Below are positions 21,653 to 32,105 of a stretch of DNA of 64,000 nucleotides, in pieces. How positions within the stretch are numbered: position 1 is the stretch's first letter; each line of letters starts with the position of its first letter. The translations under genes were made by a program, and so were the position numbers. The notes beneath the pieces were generated by a model. The model saw only the letters and a list, made by a program, of their open reading frames with translations, had not been told where the DNA came from and did not search any database. Source of the stretch: Melitaea cinxia (lineage: Eukaryota > Arthropoda > Insecta > Lepidoptera > Nymphalidae); assembly GCF_905220565.1 (NCBI RefSeq), contig NC_059398.1, positions 248,001-312,000 of the forward strand, read 5' to 3'.

Positions 21653-21728
21653 CTGGGTCTGCAACTGCACGATGATCCAGCCTTTCTCGTGAGCAGCAAT
21701 TCTAATAATCTTGAAGCAAGTTGGTGAA
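21653..21728 (-). CDS. Candidate host exon beta, copy B (open)
   Basis: 76-nt minus-strand segment with acceptor CGCTTATAG and consensus donor GTACGT. It contributes 1 nt to a split codon, then 25 codons: SPTCFKIIRIAAHEKGW followed by IIVQLQTQ. It ends on a codon boundary, matching exon gamma, and its first base completes the codon left by exon alpha (AC+T). Branch-like GTTAATC lies about 13 nt upstream of the acceptor. The peptide has no motif I can name. Copy A has a stop in it. Confidence 0.4.
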
Positions 21729-21959
21729 CTATAAGCGATTAACGGTTCTTAGCGAATTTTAAAAGACAACGGTTTTTACAAGCAGAGAGAATCTGTCGAG
21801 CGCGTTTGACTGCCGGCGGCTGTCACCGATTCATGCATTGCTCCACAGATAACAAATACGTCATACATGACAGTTGTGAACTTTAACTGCTACTTTCGTA
21901 TGTACGTACCTGCGTGAACATCGTTTCTGCTAGTAATTGATTTTGGGCAACGGAACAGC

Positions 21960-22123
21960 TAATATTATAAAGCTGAAAAGTTTGTTTGCTTAAACGCGCT
22001 TATGTCAAAAACTTCTGGTTTGTATTACAAACTATTTTTGTATTGTATAACTCATTTACCGACGAAGGCTATAGGTTTTTTTTTCCTCAAATTAATGCGC
22101 GGGAAACCGCGTAGCACAGCTAG
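21960..22123 (+). mobile_element. Helitron-like element, copy B, uninterrupted
   Basis: TAATATTATAAAGCTGAAAAG to GCGTAGCACAGCTAG. It keeps the single TTATGTC (22,000-22,006) that flanks the LINE tail in copy A. Confidence 0.8.
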
Positions 22124-22193
22124 TTATGTTTTAAACTGTTAAGAATACGTCAAGAACGAGTAATAGTATAAATAAACTTTTTAGATCGCTCAC

Positions 22194-22273
22194 GTGTAAC
22201 AAATTGAAATCTGCGAAGGACAGGAGCTCTCGGCGCCGACACAGGTGGAGACGGACCGAGATATTGATTGACG
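22194..22273 (-). CDS. Candidate host exon alpha, copy B
   Basis: As in copy A: TGTTACAC before donor GTGAGC, with a possible acceptor CTGTCCTTCGCAG giving a 17-nt exon (22,194-22,210). In B the frame stays open further upstream, since the TAA of copy A is TCA. The longer reading is CVGAESSCPSQISICYT. Both differences from A within the open frame are silent. Confidence 0.3.
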
Positions 22274-22472
22274 TGAAAATAAAAGAGTAGTGTAATATGT
22301 TTTAAATTATAATATCAATACAAGGTTCAAGAAAAATTTTATGCAAATTTAGTTTAAGGTATGGTAATAAAAATATTATAATGTTTTTATTTATGTGTTT
22401 ATTTGGAGCTGTAGTGACAAGGGTAAAGAGTATTATCGTGGTTTGGTCTTTGTGCTTGTGTATTGTATTTTT

Positions 22473-22553
22473 CAGCTAATAGTTTTGGTATGATAATAGA
22501 TTAAAAAATAGGTTCTATTTTTTAATCTATTATCATACCAAAACTATTAGCTG
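22473..22553. repeat. Perfect palindrome, 38-bp arms, 5-bp spacer
   Basis: Arm 22,473-22,510 begins CAGCTAATAGTTTTGGTATG; its exact reverse complement is 22,516-22,553; spacer GGTTC. It sits immediately before the 5' end of a SINE-A and is absent from copy A (9,600-9,615). Confidence 0.95.
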
Positions 22554-22822
22554 AGTTAAGGCGGAGCGTGAAATATCCTGCTTAAAATTTGGAATTTGGG
22601 AAGTACCTCGACCTTACAGAAGATCACAGCTAAATAATGCTGCTTTCGAGAAGTGTTGTGTTTCTGTGGTGAGAAAGGACCAGAGCTGGAGGGGGGAGGG
22701 GTGGGGGCAACTATGCGCTCGCGATGCTTCTGGTGTTGGAATCATTTATAAGCTACCGTAATGGCTTACCTTCAGGTGAGTTGTACGCTTGTTTGCTAAC
22801 CTAGTTGTATTAAAAAAAAAAC
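22554..22822 (+). mobile_element. SINE-A, copy B
   Basis: Keeps more of the 5' end (GAAATATCCTGCTTAAAAT) than the copy-A partner; tail CTTACCTTCAGGTGAG and GTATTAAAAAAAAA. Confidence 0.9.
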
Positions 22823-22849
22823 AAATAAAATGCCCACATCTAGATATAG

Positions 22850-22927
22850 TGGAAAGGAGATGATTCAAAGAAAGAAGTAATAACAGAGGCACTAGCAGAT
22901 ATTAAACACGGATTAACGGATATCATT
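22850..22927 (+). other. Conserved segment with splice-like borders, copy B
   Basis: Counterpart of 9,892-9,969 with the same AG and GTAAGA borders and 78-nt length. Upstream Helitron-like CTAG changes the acceptor tract slightly (CTAGATATAG). Confidence 0.2.
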
Positions 22928-23457
22928 GTAAGAGAAATGTTATTGCTCTCATTTCGGCGAATGTCGTTTTCAACTAAATCGCAATTAGGATAGCGACTCG
23001 TTATCTCATTTGGAAGGAAACCTTTTAATGGCTGTCCTTAATTTTGCTAATGACACATATGTTACTGCTGTCAGTGTTATGTGCGAGGTATGTGAAAGGG
23101 TTTGAGTTGGGGACGTTGTTCTGAAAACTTTAAATTCTAAATATGTTTAGTGTAATAGCGCTTTAGTTTTACATTGTGTTGGGTGATGTGTAATGATAGG
23201 TATATAAAAGAAATATCTATGTGTGGTAAACGAAAGATTTTTAGTTTTTATTTTTTTCATAAATCCTTTTTAAAACTAACTTTTTTGTTATTTTTTATTC
23301 TTCTATTATTAAATATTGGTAAATATTTAAATTTATTTGTTTTGTTTATAGTTTTGTGATTATTTTACGTATTTGAAATACATAAAGACGAAAATTAATT
23401 ATAAATAATGAAAAAAAGTAAAGAGTGGATGGCAAAACTGTGAGTCTAAGAATATTA
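22928..23457. other. Duplicated sequence, copy B
   Basis: Counterpart of 9,970-10,496; almost unchanged. No gene supported. Confidence 0.5.
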
Positions 23458-23768
23458 TCTAATATATAAAATTCTCATGTTGCGGTGTTTGTAGTTAAAC
23501 TCCTCCGAAACGCTTGACCGATTCTCATGAAATTTTGTATGCATATTGGGTAGGTCTGAGAATCGAACAACATCTATTTTTCATCCCCCTAAATGTTAAG
23601 GGTAGTTCAACCCTATTTTTTTTTTAATTTTTAGATACATTATTTATTTTTTATTTTATTATGATTCGGCGTTGAAAAATACATGCACTTAAATTTTCAC
23701 CCTTCTACCACCAACCCCTATTTTTAGATAGCGTTTAGCGGCAAGACAACGTTTGCCGAGTCAGCTAG
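23458..23768 (+). mobile_element. Helitron, complete, non-autonomous (311 bp)
   Basis: TCTAATATATAAAATTCTC start, ATCTATTTTTCATCCCCCTA block, and the end AGCGGCAAGACAACGTTTGC ... GTCAGCTAG before T. Related copy at 49,764-49,999. Confidence 0.9.
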
Positions 23769-23769
23769 T

Positions 23770-23982
23770 ATGAGTATATTATTAAAAATACCTGCTGTGG
23801 CGCGCATTATTTTAATAACGGCAACATTATTATCTGTTTGTCTACTTATAGTTTTCTTGTCTACCTACCTTCAAGTTATTCCTGTCAATATCTCTTTTGT
23901 AACGCCAAAGAACAATAAATCTATGTTCAAAATTGAAATATTTGATTTCCACAATTTCAATATCAAACAACCTGAACTCTAG
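23770..23982 (+). CDS. Unrecognised small ORF with one membrane segment
   Basis: 70 codons starting ATG two bases after the Helitron end. Residues about 10-34 are strongly hydrophobic (IILITATLLSVCLLIVFL), followed by a polar tail ending HNFNIKQPEL. It would be a small single-pass membrane peptide if made. The start context is poor, there is no homology I know, and AT-rich DNA yields such frames by chance. Confidence 0.15.
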   Translation: MSILLKIPAVARIILITATLLSVCLLIVFLSTYLQVIPVNISFVTPKNNKSMFKIEIFDFHNFNIKQPEL

Positions 23983-24266
23983 GTACTGCAAGATGTTATA
24001 ATACTCATCTTCCCAAAATTGTTTTCATTGATAATAAAGATTTGAATCTCCACTACCATAATTACACACTCATTTGGCACGCGGAGACGTGTAAAACGTG
24101 GCTAAAGTAACGTAAACGTGGATACATGTCTCAATTTTTTTTTCGTAAGTAAGTTCCTGACACTTTAATTTATTTCGACTGTTTTTAAAATTTGTGACTC
24201 AAGAATTTTGTCTATAAATTGGCATGTGTGGAGAAATATTAGGCGTTAGTTTCGTTTTGGCAGCTT

Positions 24267-24518
24267 ACTGTGGTAGGGGACAGCAGGAAATGTCCTGCTC
24301 AAAATCTGCAGCAGCTCGACTGTGATAGTACCTCGATCTTACAGAAGATGACAGGTAAATAATACTGCTTTCAAGCAGCGTTGTTGCTGGTGGCGGATTT
24401 GGCGTAAGTTGATAATACGCTTGCGATGCTTCTGGTATTGCAGACGTCTATAACCTACGCTAATCTCTTACCATTAGGTGAACCGTACGCTTGTTTGCCG
24501 TCCTAGTTGTATAAAAAA
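24267..24518 (+). mobile_element. SINE-A
   Basis: CTGTGGTAGGGGACAGCAGG start, ATCTTACAGAAGATGACAGG core, CTTACCATTAGGTGAACCG tail and poly(A). Some internal sequence (the CAGAGCTCCTGGGG part) is deleted. Confidence 0.9.
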
Positions 24519-25242
24519 AATCTTCCGACTTCATCTAAAGTGTCTTGTTAGATAAATAAAAAATCTCACATTAATATAACAAAACTTTACCTTTAAAAAC
24601 CATCCTTTTGTAAAGACGAACATAATTTACATTTCCATAGCCTCTCAAGCCCACTTAATGCTTTTCATCGGTCATATAATTTAATAATGTTGAGTGCTTA
24701 TCGAAGGCCTCCCTATATAAAAACGTAATGTGATTCATAATGCTTATTTTCGTTGAAAAATTATTTGAATCTAGTCTCTGGTCGGCCGGATAGTGATGTT
24801 CAATTACCTGTATCGATGGATCTCGATTTATTAAAAGAAATTATATTGTACGTTGTCGTCGTCACCTTTCAGTGCTCCTCGGTTAGTGCTTCTTTCGTTA
24901 TGATGAGGAAGACTTGGAGCTTAAAATTGTACTCATGAAGAATAACGATTGTTGTTTGGTGCTTATCACAACAACAAAAACGTCAACTTCACGTCAAAGT
25001 AATACGACGATAATCACTCAGATCAAAGTGACACTTGAAAGTCACATCACCACTGTTCCTCTCGTATTGATATTACATCCGTGAGACTCGTCGGAACGAA
25101 ACGTCTATTAACGGATTCTTGGAAATAAATCATGAGAGTTGTGTCGGGTGAATACTTAAAATGTTTACGGAGCAAAACAACACATTCTTCACAGAAATTT
25201 AAAATGTACAAATTTTGTATTATATGATATTTATATGTATTG
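24519..25242. other. Unique sequence, nothing assigned
   Basis: A 61-codon frame (24,753-24,938) and GC-richer DNA at 24,780-25,120 (GTCGGCCGGATAGTG, ACGTTGTCGTCGTCACC). No splice-consistent gene could be built. Confidence 0.4.
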
Positions 25243-25391
25243 TGTTGTTAGCGCTGGGAGACCACCAACGGTGTGGCCAGATGACATCAAACGGTCGCTG
25301 GCAACCGCTGGATGCAAATGACGCTAGACCGCAAAAGGTAGAAGATCTTGTAAGACTTCTGTCTAGTACCGATTGACACTGATGATGATGC
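25243..25391 (+). pseudogene. RTE LINE C-terminal fragment, degenerate
   Basis: Plus-strand reading gives GRPPTVWPDDIKR followed, out of frame, by AGNRWMQ, the arrangement at the end of RTE reverse transcriptases (compare GRPPARWTDDLRKIAG at the right edge of this window). It ends GATTGACACTGATGATGATG, the usual RTE tail. Subfamily differs from the 63.4 kb copy. Confidence 0.75.
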
Positions 25392-25513
25392 ATTGTGAGC
25401 GCGTTTAAGATATACGTAAATAAGTGTACCATCAATTTACATTCTTTTTTTTGTGCGTGTTTGTCGATATTTTCGGTAAAATTGGTTTGTTTTATTGTAT
25501 ATAATATTACTCT

Positions 25514-25787
25514 TACGCACATGACAAACATTTGTATTGGCCATACAGGTGTTTGCCGTGGTGTGGGTGTTTGTGCAGTCCTTGTGGGTCTCCCCAGCGA
25601 GCCTCGGAGAGCACGTTAAGCCGTAGGTCCCGGTTGTTATCATGTACACCTGATAGCGATCGTTACTCATAGTAGGGAATATATCCGCCAACCCGCATTG
25701 GAGCAGCGTGGTGGATTAAGCTCTGATCCTTCTCCTACATGGGGAAAGAGGCCTATGCCCAGTAGTGGGATATTACAGGCTGAAGCG
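25514..25787 (+). mobile_element. SINE-M, 5' truncated
   Basis: 11-bp target-site duplication AATATTACTCT (25,503-25,513 and 25,788-25,798). Starts just after the B box at CACATGACAAAC and is otherwise complete through GGCTGAAGCG. Confidence 0.93.
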
Positions 25788-25798
25788 AATATTACTCT

Positions 25799-27039
25799 GC
25801 AAAGCACAGAATATTGTTTTATTTCTGCATTTTTGTGCATATTGTACTTCGTTTGTAGCTTCCATTTAAAAGTGATTTTTTTCGCCTAAAATTCTAACCA
25901 GCTTTCACAAATAATATTATGATTAAAAGAATAAAACTGCGATGTAGTTAATAAGGAAAATTATTAAATTTATAATATTTTTATTCGCATCATAAATATC
26001 AAACCTAAAGTATTTCCAGTCGAGACGTCATCTCGTCATTATCCTTTTTGAGAGCTGAACACATTACGAGACCTTTCTTTTGGCTTTGAAAAAAATAAAA
26101 CATTGTTATTTATACAAATGGCTTCGTCCGAGCGATAACCCTCGAACTGAGCAAGTTGTTTTACTAAATTTGCCCCTATGTTGCTTGAGCAAACACAATC
26201 TCATATGGCGAGGTGCGGAGAGCAAACATTTGCTTGATTTGACGCAACGCGGTGACGGCGACCATTATTGTCCGTTGACCGATGACCAAGGCGATAACTG
26301 ACGCCAATCAAACTTTCCTCTTCATAGGGATTTTTAAATTTTCTTTAAAAATGACGCTATGACCTGTAATTGGAAGTGCATTTACACGTGTGTTCACGGG
26401 AAAACTTATAAAAGTCTTACCAGTCAACAGAATATGGTAATTTTATGTCATTTGAAAGTCTGTAAGTCTTGCTTCAGCATGTAACATTCTATTGCTCGGG
26501 ATAGACCTCTTATTCTTATGTAATCTTTTATAGTCAAGTTATGACTTATTCGTTATTATTTACCATTGATAAATAGTACTTGAACGAACGACTTAATTTT
26601 TTTATGACATATTTTGTGAATTGTCAAACACTAGAAGTTCAAATAATTATTAATGTTTTTTAAATTTTCCAATTTTCTGCATTATTTTTAAATCGATTAT
26701 TTTTTATTTCTATAATGTATTATGCTCAATTAGTCCACATTGCACTTAGCAACACAAATAGGGAGACAGAATGAAAGACACACGTTTATTATATTTTTAC
26801 ACAAAAAAAATAAATAATAATAATAAAAAATAACTAAAACAATTAATTAGGAAAAAACGAAGTAAAAAAAAATGCCAAAAACAGTCATATTGACTACAAA
26901 AATAAAAATCAATTTCACAAAATAAATAAATTAGTCATTAAAAAATTATAAATCTGAAATTTTTAAATAATAATACATTTTATTTATATAGACATGGGAT
27001 CCGTTATGTTAATTTTCCGCCCATACTTGTAAAATGGAG
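25799..27039. other. Unique sequence, mostly AT-rich
   Basis: Contains a GC-richer block at 26,110-26,310 (ACGCAACGCGGTGACGGCG) open on both strands but without recognisable product, and a decayed SINE-M tail at about 26,470 (GCTTCAGCATGTAACATTC). A (ATAATAAT)-rich run lies at 26,807-26,830. Confidence 0.45.
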
Positions 27040-27190
27040 AACTCTCCAACAGGAGATTCCGAGAGATAATCTACTGAGTGTCACGCCGGCTCTTGTCGGT
27101 AGAATCTACATTCCGGCAGCTAGACGTCGAGATAGTCTTGTAAAGTGACGATTTAAAAGAGATTACGTGAGCCTCCTTGAATTAATTACA
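27040..27190 (+). mobile_element. LINE-D-like fragment, decayed
   Basis: GGTAGAATCTACATTCCGGC, GTAAAGTGACGATTTAAAAG and GAGCCTCCTTGAATTAA parallel the LINE-D 3' end in order. Confidence 0.6.
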
Positions 27191-27469
27191 TTTAGAGTCA
27201 ACGCTTTATATACATACTAGGCCTTTATAGATATGTTGTGATTATTGTTAAAACTATAAAGTATTGTATTATTCTAGTTCAAATATATGATTAATTACTA
27301 CTTTCATATTTCTCTGAAAATATTGTATGGATTTAGTCACTCAATTTGTTTCCTGCGCGGTCTCGCTTTCCTGTTGACTGGTGACAACCAATCAGAATCG
27401 AGTGCGGCGCGGAGTGATGTTAGTATTTTTCGATAAAAGTTTCGGAGATAGTTGACGAGATTCATAATT
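27191..27469. other. Unique sequence
   Basis: AT-rich, then GACAACCAATCAGAATCG (a CCAAT-box-like string) and GTGCGGCGCGG at 27,385-27,415. Not enough to call a promoter. Confidence 0.35.
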
Positions 27470-27479
27470 CACTCGTTTA

Positions 27480-27804
27480 CGCTTCAGCCTGTAATATCCC
27501 ACTACTGGGCATAGGCCTCTTTCCCCATGTAGGAGAAGGATCAGAGCTTAATCACCACGCTGCTCCAATGCGGGTTGGCGGATATATTCCCTACTATGAG
27601 TATCGATCGCTATCAGGTGTACATGATAACAACCGGGACCGACGGCTTAACGTGCTCTCCGAGGCACGGTGGGGAGACCCACAAGGACTGCACAAACATC
27701 CAGACCACGGCAAACACCTGTATGGCTAATACAAATGTTTGTCATGTGCGGGGATCGAACCCGCAACCGCCAGCGCAACAGGTTGCGCCAACGCGGCGTC
27801 CTTA
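27480..27804 (-). mobile_element. SINE-M, near full length
   Basis: 10-bp target-site duplication CACTCGTTTA (27,470-27,479 and 27,805-27,814). The head has lost about 25 bp between GCGCAAC and AGGTTGCG but the B box is intact. Confidence 0.93.
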
Positions 27805-27814
27805 CACTCGTTTA

Positions 27815-28217
27815 TACCATACAAAATATTTTAAATTAATATTGAATTTTGTTCGCGCTAATAACGCTCGTAATATTGTTACGCGTCGACTTTGTTCCAA
27901 TAACTTTATGAAATTTTAGAAACCTTACAATATTTGGAGTACGTTATTATATAAATAAATAATACACAAAAGGACCCTTTGAAGGTATTAAATTCTTTAT
28001 CGTTCGACCTTAAAATGTCTGAATATCATGATGTGAAAATTTAATATATTCGCCAAAGAAGAGTGATTTTCAAAATATTTTTTGTCTATAAATAGACATC
28101 ATTTGCTTTATGTTCAAAAGAATATGTAAAGGATTGAGTTGTCAAGCATGGTTTATAAAACAAAAATATTTATAAAATTCGTTAAATTTGCCTGAATTTG
28201 TTATGATTTTTTTAATG
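27815..28217. other. Unique sequence, nothing recognised
   Basis: AT-rich DNA without repeats or coding signal. Confidence 0.5.
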
Positions 28218-28500
28218 TAACTAGATCGGCAAACAAGCGCACGGCTCACCTGATGGTAAGCGATTACCGTAGCTTATAGACGCCTGCAAGACCAAAAGCA
28301 TCGCAAGCGCGTTGCCGACCCCATCCCCAGTTTCCCCAAGAGCTCTGGTCACCTTACTCACCAACAGGAACTCAACACTGCTTGAAAACAGTGCTATTTA
28401 GCTGGGATCTTCTGTAAGGTCGAGGTACTACCCCAGTCAGGCTGCTCCATATTTTGATCAGGAAATTTCCTGCTGTACTCCAGTGCTCTCTGCTTCAGTT
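28218..28500 (-). mobile_element. SINE-A, full length
   Basis: Minus strand runs CAGCAGGAAATTTCCTGATC through ACCTTACAGAAGATC to CTTACCATCAGGTGAGCCG and GCTTGTTTGCCGATCTAGTT. Confidence 0.92.
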
Positions 28501-29284
28501 AATATTTATTGCAATTTAAAATTTGAATATCAATTTGCTTTGGCCGTAATTGCTACTTCATTTACTTTTTAATCGGATACATACGTGCGAAAGCGAAGAG
28601 TCTCGCTAGTTTTATACACAAGTGTCTAAGAAAGGAATGCTTTAGAATTTTTTTTAAGCAATTGAAAACACTTTGTAATTAGCAATATTACTACCTACAG
28701 TAGTAACTACAGTTATAAATAATTTTAAAAGATAAATCTGGCCAAGTGTATATTTTCTTTCGTCAGCGAGAGTTGAATTGCGCGGGTACTTAGCGTAGTA
28801 ATAACATTTACACCCATCGTGATCAATCTTGACATACAAACGACTAGGAACTTTGTATAATTTTGTTTTTAATGTGCTTTTAAATTTTCAACGGGTTATT
28901 GATCAAGGTGACGTGGGTTCCTGTTAGGTAATTGTTTTTTTTTTTTTTTTTAATTTTCATGATGTAGGCAGGTAGTAACGAGACTTAGAAAAAAAAAGAT
29001 GTGTATTCGACAGTTCTAATTTATTTCAGTGATTGACTTATAAAATATTGCGCGCTTTGGTGAAACTATTACTGTCGAAAACTCTTTTTGGAATTTAAGA
29101 ATCGATTTTCATTTAAAGCCTCCGATATGAAAAAAATTTGAGTAGTAAAATCTACTAAACGAATGACCGTCGTTACTTTGTGCGCCATCTATCGGAACAT
29201 ATTATTCCGATAGATGGCGTTATTTGATTCGTTTATTTACTATTTGATATGGTAATAATTTTTTTCTTTGACTAGTAAGACTTT
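28501..29284. other. Unique sequence with one hairpin
   Basis: A T17 run at about 28,935 and a short inverted repeat at 29,190-29,223 (see separate entry). No gene. Confidence 0.5.
29190..29222. repeat. Inverted repeat CGCCATCTATCGGAA
   Basis: CGCCATCTATCGGAA and TTCCGATAGATGGCG flank a short AT spacer. Possibly the centre of a small foldback element. Confidence 0.85.
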
Positions 29285-29440
29285 TTTGTGCCTAATAAGA
29301 AAGTCGATCTGAAGGAGTAAACTCCAGTCGTGCGTCGGAGCTAAGCACTTTCGCGATCCCGCCGGCGTTGCTAAAACTACCCCGCAAAATAGGGCCCGTG
29401 ACCATAAGAACGGGGCCTCCTATTGCAGGTAACACACCTA
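29285..29440. other. GC-rich block of unknown origin
   Basis: GAAGGAGTAAACTCCAGTCG, TTTCGCGATCCCGCCGGCG and AACGGGGCCTCCTATTG in otherwise AT-rich DNA. Plus-strand readings are short; it may be a piece of LINE coding sequence or 5' UTR. Confidence 0.4.
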
Positions 29441-30559
29441 AAAGAGGTACACAACAATATGTACAACAATATACTACCTTTTAAATTAATAATTTTTTTA
29501 ATTTTTTTTAGTATTTTCAAAATGTAATACATTACATAATTTATTCAGTACCATCTTTAGCTCAGTATAAGCTTAGCAACGGCTTATGTATATATGTTCA
29601 AATTTCCTCATGCGAAGAAAATTAACTGAAGATTTATAGCTTTGTTTAGATTACATTCGTGACTTCTTAACATTTAGGGAGTTTTAATATCACGGTAAAC
29701 GAAAGGTTGGGTCGAAGGGTCCGGGGCCCTCATAACGAGACAAACAACCCGACCCCGTTTGCGATGTAGGGCAGAGCACCATGGTGTCTCTCTGACGGTA
29801 AATCGAACAGGATTAATGAATATATGGATGAATAATGGTGTTTGTATGATAGAATATGGCGCGCTGTCGTTTTGCAGAATGTTATGTTTGAGATCGAAGC
29901 GCCTCTTGTTTTGATTGATCACGTTTAGCACGGCTGATGACGTATCTGCGAATTAATATTTTGCGCCCTGTTGGGTAATCGATGATTAATTTAATAACAT
30001 TAGATAACGCTGCCTGAATCTGCTGATTTTAGAGAAGCGATTTGTAAATATTAAATTATCTCACTTTAATTAAAGATCTACTCGACGAATGTTTAGTTTA
30101 AACAGTACCCACTCCGTGCTGTAGCTTCGTTAGTTATACATTTAAAAGTTTCTTTGATCAAGATGGCAATTAACAACGAAGAACAGATAGTATGACGAAA
30201 TTTCGACTGTTTTATTTGATAATATAATACGTTATACGTACGTAAGTCAATGGGCTGAGGTTGGTAAAATTTAAAACTGATAATATTATCAATTTAGTGA
30301 AAATAATATGTATTTTATGTTGGTTTAATTTAGATATAAAAATCGTCTTTAAATATTCGGTGTTCTTTTAATTTATGATAAAATTACAAGAAATATTATT
30401 CACGTAGCAAAATATAAATTGTAATGAATAAATTTTTTTTTAAAAAAAATAAAAAAATGAGTTTTCATATTACCCTAATGTAAAAAGTTCATATATGTGT
30501 GGATACGCCACACCAAAAAGAATAAAGTACGATCTGTATTTATTAAATACTTTATACTT
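29441..30559. other. Unique sequence with a GC-richer island
   Basis: At 29,690-29,945 there is a CpG-containing stretch with a minus-strand 85-codon frame (contains MRAPDPSTQPFVYR). I recognise no family in it. The rest is AT-rich. Confidence 0.4.
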
Positions 30560-30780
30560 TGGCTTGTACTCTGTGTGTACTAAGATGACTTCAACGAAAA
30601 CTATAAATAGCTACAATCTGAAGTCCCGAGACAGTAAAAATTGTAACTTTGTGGACATGTCCGAATCGGTGGTAGCTTCACTTTTAAAAATAATATTCAC
30701 AATTAAAATTTTAATTATAAATTAGATTTGAAGGTACTTTTGAAGCCTATTTGAATAAAGTTCTTTTTGTGATTTTGTGC
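30560..30780 (+). mobile_element. LINE-D 3' end
   Basis: GTCCGAATCGGTGGTAGCTT, CACTTTTAAAAATAATATTC and GCCTATTTGAATAAAG, ending in a decayed GATTTT tail. Confidence 0.75.
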
Positions 30781-31136
30781 CTGAGAAATTCCTATTCGTA
30801 AAGCAATGAAATATTATTTGTAATACTATATTAAGAACCACAATAATAAATTTTAAGTAATGAATAAATTAATTTGAATAATTGAATAACCTGCTGCCTT
30901 AAACTTAAACCGTTTAAAAAGTTAAATTAAAAGTAAAGTTCTCTTTCGTCGTGATCTTCAAAGTTTAAGCTTAACTTAATAATTACCGTCGCAGGCTCAA
31001 TGAGCTGACAATTTACTGCAAACTTCACGCCACTTGTCAGCTTTACCTTATATTGTCAGAGGCTATGACTATGGTTGTCACCTCTAAGATTAAATATTAT
31101 ATTTTATTATGATTCTGAAATTGACAGCCCTGGTTT
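30781..31136. other. Unique sequence, nothing recognised
   Basis: AT-rich DNA. Confidence 0.5.
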
Positions 31137-31386
31137 AGTACTATCGACGGTTTGCGGGTTTGATTCCCCCTGGATAATTGTATTTGTACAAATATTAATT
31201 GTAAAAGTATTTCTTTACGGTTTGGATATCTGTCCTTGTGGGTCTCCCCACCGTGCCTCGAAGAGCACGTTAAACTATCGATTCCGGTTGTAATTATAAA
31301 TATCCGATAGCGGCTCATATTAGGAAATATATCCGACAATCCGCAGTGGAGCTCTGATTTTTCTCCTAAATGAAGAAAGAGGCCTG
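31137..31386 (+). mobile_element. SINE-M, decayed
   Basis: B-box remnant GGGTTTGATTCCCCC, then TCCTTGTGGGTCTCCCCACC, AGAGCACGTTAAACTATCG and GAAAGAGGCCTGCA, where it is cut before the tail. Confidence 0.8.
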
Positions 31387-31625
31387 CATACAAAATATGT
31401 TTACACATTCGGATAAGTACTTTTTTGTTAAAGTAGTATTTTATTAAAAAAAATCGACTTAACTTTGACAACCCTGGTATTAAAATGATAGAGAGGTTTT
31501 TACACAACTCTCAATCCTCCAGACAGAAGCCTACAGGGACACAACTACGTAGTGGACTTTTATGTAGTTTTACTCATAGTTGTTATAACGGTTTTATTTA
31601 AAGAGTCGTTAGCTGTTCATGCAAA
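31387..31625. other. Short unique sequence
   Basis: Contains the LINE-like but unassignable AACTACGTAGTGGAC; nothing else. Confidence 0.4.
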
Positions 31626-31833
31626 CTAGCCGCTCCACGCGGTTTCACCCACGTAATATCCAATCTCGTAGGAAACTCGAGATAAAAAATAGCCTATGTT
31701 AGTACATAGATCTCCAGCTATCGGCGTAACAACTTTTATTAAAATCGTTCTAGTAGTTTTTGCGGGAAAGAGTAACAAACTTACGTAATATATACATCCA
31801 TTCTCAAAAACTATTGCATTTCTAATATTAGTA
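31626..31833 (-). mobile_element. Helitron-like element
   Basis: Minus strand ends GAGCGGCTAG before T; its other end reads TACTAATATTAGAAATGC. Body contains ATAGCCTATGTTAGTACATAG and the AGTAGTTTTTGCGGGAAAG block typical of lepidopteran interspersed repeats. Confidence 0.65.
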
Positions 31834-31872
31834 GGACAGGACTAGACAATTACTTCACACGAACTTAGTTTG

Positions 31873-31920
31873 AATTCACATTGGTCAGTAATGAATTTTC
31901 ATTACTGACCAATGTGAATT
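31873..31920. repeat. Perfect palindrome, 23-bp arms, 2-bp spacer
   Basis: AATTCACATTGGTCAGTAAT... and its exact complement, spacer TT. No similar sequence elsewhere in the window. Confidence 0.95.
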
Positions 31921-31997
31921 ATTATTACGTATTACGTATTTACGTTATCGAATTAAAATTATAGTGCATAGACATTGGAAGAAAATAGTTTTAAATT

Positions 31998-32105
31998 CTT
32001 AACCGACTGCGAAAAAAGGCAGAGGTTCTCAATTCGACTATTTTTTTTATCTGTGTTACCTCATAACTTTTTAATGAACCGGTCGATTTCGTTGAAATGA
32101 ATGTT
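31998..32105 (+). mobile_element. P-repeat left end fragment
   Basis: TTAACCGACTGCGAAAAAAG and GAGGTTCTCAATTCGACT match the left end of the element at 37,059. Confidence 0.7.

Larger units (their letters stand above)
14077..23640. repeat. Segmental duplication, copy B
   Basis: Direct-orientation partner of copy A. It contains the empty sites of two insertions present in A (the Helitron at 522 and the LINE tail at 8,301) and carries its own extra insertions (15.85, 18.64 and 22.47 kb). The Helitron at 23,458-23,768 is complete here, while in A it is cut short, so the right limit of detectable homology is about 23,640. Confidence 0.95.

Noticed and set aside
26080..26301. 73-codon ORF in a GC-richer block
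   Set aside because: Both strands are open here, no family recognised, no splice signals that join to anything.
27385..27415. Promoter with CCAAT box
   Set aside because: One motif near a GC patch, no downstream gene.
29190..29222. microRNA hairpin
   Set aside because: Stem of only about 15 bp with an AT loop; too short for a typical insect pre-miRNA.
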